DNA of 64,000 bases from Sediminimonas qiaohouensis DSM 21189 (GTDB lineage: Bacteria > Pseudomonadota > Alphaproteobacteria > Rhodobacterales > Rhodobacteraceae). Shown here in pieces: positions 62,872-64,000 of the stretch. The notes beneath the pieces were generated by a model. The model had not been told where the DNA came from, did no database searches, and was given only the letters and a program-made list of their open reading frames with translations. Both the position numbers and the translations under genes were made by a program. The stretch lies in assembly GCF_000423645.1 (NCBI RefSeq), contig NZ_AUIJ01000003.1, positions 1 through 64,000 on the forward strand. Direction: 5' to 3'. Position 1 is the stretch's first letter. Each line of letters opens with the position of its first letter.

Positions 62872-64000
62872 CTACTCCGCAGCGATGGCCCGTTGCGGCG
62901 CATCGAGGTACTCAAGGATCGCCGCCGCGCTGTCGCGCCCGTCTCGGATCGCCCACACCACCAGCGATGCGCCGCGCACGATGTCGCCCACGGCGAAAAC
63001 GCCCTCCATGCTGGTTGCGCCGGTCTCGAACTGCGCCTTCACCGTGCCCCAGCGGGTCACGTCCAATTCGTCCTGATCCCAAAGCGTTGGCAGGTCTTCG
63101 GCCTCGAATCCCAATGCCTTGATCACAATGTCGGCGGGCTCAACATAATCCGCCCCTTCGATCACCTCGGGGCTTTGCCGCCCGGTCACGTCGGGCGCGC
63201 CCAGGCGCATCTTTTGGACCATCACGCCGTCAACCGGGTTGCCGGTGAACCCGTTGGGAGCGCTAAGCCATTCGAAAATAACGCCTTCTTCCTCGGCATT
63301 GGCAACCTCTCGCTGGCTGCCGGGCATGTTGGCGCGGTCGCGGCGATAGAGGCATTTCACGCTCTCCGCGCCCTGCCGGATGGCCGTGCGCACGCAGTCC
63401 ATCGCCGTATCGCCCCCGCCGATCACCACGACGCGCTTGCCCGCCGCATTAAGCGTTCCATCCTCGAATTCCGGCACTTCGTCGCCGAACCCGTGACGGT
63501 TACTTGCGGTAAGGAAATCAATGGCTCGCACGATCCCGTCCGCGCCGCTTCCGGGCGCTTCCAAATCGCGGCTCTTGTAAACGCCGGTGGCGATGAGGAC
63601 CGCATCATGCTTGCCGCGGATCGCGTCAAAGCTGATATCCTCGCCCACGTTGCAGTTCAGGACAAATTCAACGCCGCCCTGCTCCAACTGGGCATTGCGG
63701 CGCATGACAACGTCCTTCTCCAGCTTGAAACCCGGAATCCCGTAGGTCATCAGCCCGCCGGCCCGATCACTGCGGTCATAGACCGTCACCTGCACGCCCT
63801 CGCGGCGCAGCACATCCGCCGCCGCCAGTCCGCCGGGCCCCGCGCCGATGATACCAACCGATTGTTCCCGCTCGGTTTTCGGGGCGATGGGTTGGACCCA
63901 GCCGCGTTCCCACGCGGTGTCGGTGATGTATTTCTCGACCGCGCCGATGGTCACCGTGCCGTGGCCCGATTGCTCGATCACGCAGTTGCCTTCGCACAGG
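62872..64000 (-). CDS. gltD: Glutamate synthase small subunit, 5' end outside the window
   Basis: The FAD/NADPH subunit that feeds electrons to GltB. About 375 C-terminal residues are present. The visible part begins inside the iron-sulfur region (LCEGNCVIEQSGHGTVTIG) and has the FAD motif SVGIIGAGPGGLAAADVLRR. It continues with GGLMTYGIPGFKLEKDVVMR, the NADPH motif VVVIGGGDTAMDCVRTAIRQ and the final FAVGDIVRGASLVVWAI. The frame stays open to the window edge, and the GTG at 63979-63981 is an internal Val, not the start. It is transcribed ahead of gltB. Confidence 0.96.
   Translation of the reverse strand, partial: LCEGNCVIEQSGHGTVTIGAVEKYITDTAWERGWVQPIAPKTEREQSVGIIGAGPGGLAAADVLRREGVQVTVYDRSDRAGGLMTYGIPGFKLEKDVVMRRNAQLEQGGVEFVLNCNVGEDISFDAIRGKHDAVLIATGVYKSRDLEAPGSGADGIVRAIDFLTASNRHGFGDEVPEFEDGTLNAAGKRVVVIGGGDTAMDCVRTAIRQGAESVKCLYRRDRANMPGSQREVANAEEEGVIFEWLSAPNGFTGNPVDGVMVQKMRLGAPDVTGRQSPEVIEGADYVEPADIVIKALGFEAEDLPTLWDQDELDVTRWGTVKAQFETGATSMEGVFAVGDIVRGASLVVWAIRDGRDSAAAILEYLDAPQRAIAAE

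Noticed and set aside
63979-63981. GTG start for gltD within the window
   Set aside because: The upstream codons to the window edge encode the conserved LCEGNC iron-sulfur segment, so this GTG is an internal valine.

Overview
The window is a GC-rich chromosomal segment from an alphaproteobacterium, most likely a marine member of the Rhodobacterales (Roseobacter group). This rests on gene orders and protein families typical of that order: tsaD-gpsA-yciI-EVE; hemD followed by a mitofilin/Mic60-like gene and hemY; lspA-DUF3035-M16-M16; rsmB-heparinase-purH; rbfA next to a phosphodiester glycosidase; and a DUF1674 (SDHAF4-like) gene. Family assignments are from reading the translations; no database search was run.

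Layout. 1-352: broken left end of an IS5-family element (transposase N-terminus and terminal inverted repeat). 613-3364 (minus): tsaD, gpsA, yciI-like and EVE genes in one tight operon. 3447-6975 (plus): hemD, mic60-like, hemY-like. 7020-7095: tRNA-Thr(CGT). 7282-19520 (plus): an accessory cell-surface locus with a 1299-aa BapA-like Ig-repeat adhesin, a SapC-family protein, a complete type I secretion system (TolC-like lipoprotein, LapB-type ABC exporter, HlyD-type adaptor) and a VWD/RTX/dockerin-like secreted protein. 19799-24816: glmM, glmU, glmS and a VanZ-like gene. 25025-28324: a second, larger VWD/RTX/dockerin-like protein with a propeller-like N-terminus. 28404-31074: smpB, 3-mercaptopyruvate sulfurtransferase and a class I aminotransferase. 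31153-38592: dapA, a lytic transglycosylase, an EamA transporter, the split MnmC activities (mnmD and a divergent FAD oxidoreductase), a hydratase-like protein, a VOC protein and an FMN reductase. 38686-47298 (minus): rsmB, heparinase-like, purH, lspA, DUF3035/BamF-like lipoprotein and a pair of M16 proteases. 47367-50574: SDHAF4-like, dapB, rbfA, phosphodiester glycosidase, a second EamA transporter. 51039-54177: malonyl-CoA synthetase and two tandem outer-membrane beta-barrel proteins. 54240-64000 (minus): msrA, msrB, queG, GST, mtgA, gltB and the 3' part of gltD.

How the genes work together. Most of the window is housekeeping: heme, peptidoglycan precursors, lysine/diaminopimelate, glutamate, tRNA and rRNA modification, and outer-membrane quality control. 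The distinctive part is 7-28 kb, where a biofilm-type adhesin, its own type I exporter, a SapC protein and two related VWD-dockerin proteins are interleaved with the UDP-GlcNAc genes. I infer a locus for building an extracellular matrix or surface layer. A structured dispersed intergenic element (two GC hairpins plus a GAGTATTT...AAGATG-like tail) occurs in three full copies and one tail-only copy. No CRISPR array, prophage or integrase was seen.
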